Below, piece after piece: positions 5,937 through 6,380 of a stretch of DNA of 6,380 nt (the first letter of the stretch is position 1; each line of letters opens with the position of its first letter). The position numbers and the translations under genes were made by a program. The notes beneath the pieces are model-generated. The model was not told where the DNA came from. It searched no databases and was given only the letters and a program-made list of their open reading frames with translations. The stretch comes from Nitrospira sp. (GTDB lineage Bacteria; Nitrospirota; Nitrospiria; Nitrospirales; Nitrospiraceae). The stretch lies in contig JANYEF010000463.1 in the NCBI GenBank assembly GCA_025363325.1, positions 1 through 6,380 of the forward strand, read 5' to 3'.

Positions 5937-5953
5937 ACGTTTTACGTTTTACG
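5937..5953. repeat. Heptamer microrepeat ACGTTTT at the lpxD stop
   Basis: ACGTTTT occurs twice in tandem, followed by ACG (5937-5953). On the minus strand the repeat supplies the last codons of lpxD and its TAA stop (5942-5944). Confidence 0.6.
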
Positions 5954-6380
5954 CTTCCTTTTCTTGGCCTTCTTCTTGGAGGCTTGAGGAGCCGAGTGCG
6001 ATGCTTCAAGTTGCTTCATTCGGTCTTCCAATGTCCGTACGGTCTGTCGGAGTTCAGGAAGTCGCGGAATCACGGCTTGGGCTTTTACCCAGACTTCATG
6101 GGGCATGACGGGAGCCCCGGAGACGATTTGATTTGGTTCGAGGTTGCGGTTCACGCCAGCGCGAGCGGCGATCATGACTTGATCGCCGATGACGATGTGA
6201 TCAGCTAGCCCTGCCTGTCCACCGATCATGACGTGGTGCCCCACACGAGTACTGCCGGCGATCCCGACCTGTGATACTAAGATGGAATGGGCGCCGATCG
6301 TCACGTTATGGGCGATCTGGACTAGGTTATCGACCTTGGTGCCTTGCATGATAACCGTTTGGCCGAGAGTGGCTCGATCG
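5942..6380 (-). CDS. lpxD: UDP-3-O-acylglucosamine N-acyltransferase LpxD, C-terminal part (5' end outside window)
   Basis: LpxD adds the N-linked hydroxyacyl chain from acyl-ACP to UDP-3-O-acylglucosamine, the third step of lipid A synthesis, in the cytoplasm at the inner membrane. The frame is open to the right edge; the first visible codons read DRATLGQTVIMQGTKVDNLVQ, matching the LpxD core. The left-handed beta-helix hexapeptide repeats follow (for example VGIAGSTRVGHHVMIGGQAGLADHIVIGD, given here only as a guide to nt 6190-6275), and the catalytic His lies in VQIAHNV. Next come SGAPVMPHEVW and the C-terminal helix RLPELRQTVRTLEDRMKQLE used for trimer packing and ACP contact. The end is unusual: an SHSAPQAS linker, then KKKAKKRKRKT, nine basic residues out of eleven. 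The N-terminal uridine-binding domain is outside the window. The gene converges on the 5184-5705 gene. Confidence 0.93.
   Translation of the reverse strand, partial: DRATLGQTVIMQGTKVDNLVQIAHNVTIGAHSILVSQVGIAGSTRVGHHVMIGGQAGLADHIVIGDQVMIAARAGVNRNLEPNQIVSGAPVMPHEVWVKAQAVIPRLPELRQTVRTLEDRMKQLEASHSAPQASKKKAKKRKRKT

Noticed and set aside
5707..5953. CRISPR array
   Set aside because: The repeats are adjacent or palindromic, without regular unique spacers, and no cas gene is present.
5605..6009. 134-codon minus-strand open frame
   Set aside because: It runs through the palindromes and direct repeats and overlaps both real genes; it is a by-product of the repeats.

Overview
The window looks like chromosomal DNA from a Gram-negative, moderately GC-rich bacterium. 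It carries the C-terminal part of lpxD (lipid A synthesis) and a c-di-GMP-type regulatory cluster. Gene style and the intergenic repeat sequences resemble Nitrospira and relatives, but that assignment is an impression from reading, not a search result.

Positions 2-4578 (+ strand) hold four closely spaced co-directional genes, probably one operon: (i) the 3' end of a coiled-coil protein made of exact 31-residue repeats; (ii) a 315-residue protein with a CheA-P1/HPt-like domain whose phospho-accepting histidine is missing, plus a helical C-terminal domain; (iii) an ExeA/MshM-type AAA+ ATPase with intact Walker A and B motifs; (iv) a 694-residue protein with a degenerate HD-GYP domain joined to a second copy of the same two domains found in (ii). 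The cluster therefore contains two paralogous pseudo-HPt proteins flanking an ATPase, one of them fused to a probable HD-GYP pseudoenzyme. I infer a scaffolding or sensory module that uses protein contacts, and perhaps nucleotide or c-di-GMP binding, instead of phosphotransfer or c-di-GMP hydrolysis. What it controls cannot be read from this window.

Positions 4579-5183 are about 600 bases without a convincing gene. They hold two mutually exclusive weak hairpins just after the operon, a compact group of DnaA-box-like motifs inside a 9-bp inverted repeat (4749-4810), and a plausible sigma-70-type promoter (5086-5113). The promoter precedes a 173-residue, four-helix membrane protein of unknown function (5184-5705).

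Positions 5706-5940 separate that gene from the convergent lpxD. This stretch is built of repeats: a pair of 18-bp direct repeats, several palindromes sharing a CCCCG(C/T)AG...CTGCGGGG core (REP/BIME-like), and a heptamer microrepeat that runs into the lpxD stop codon. lpxD (5942-6380, - strand) runs off the window edge and ends in a strongly basic tail.
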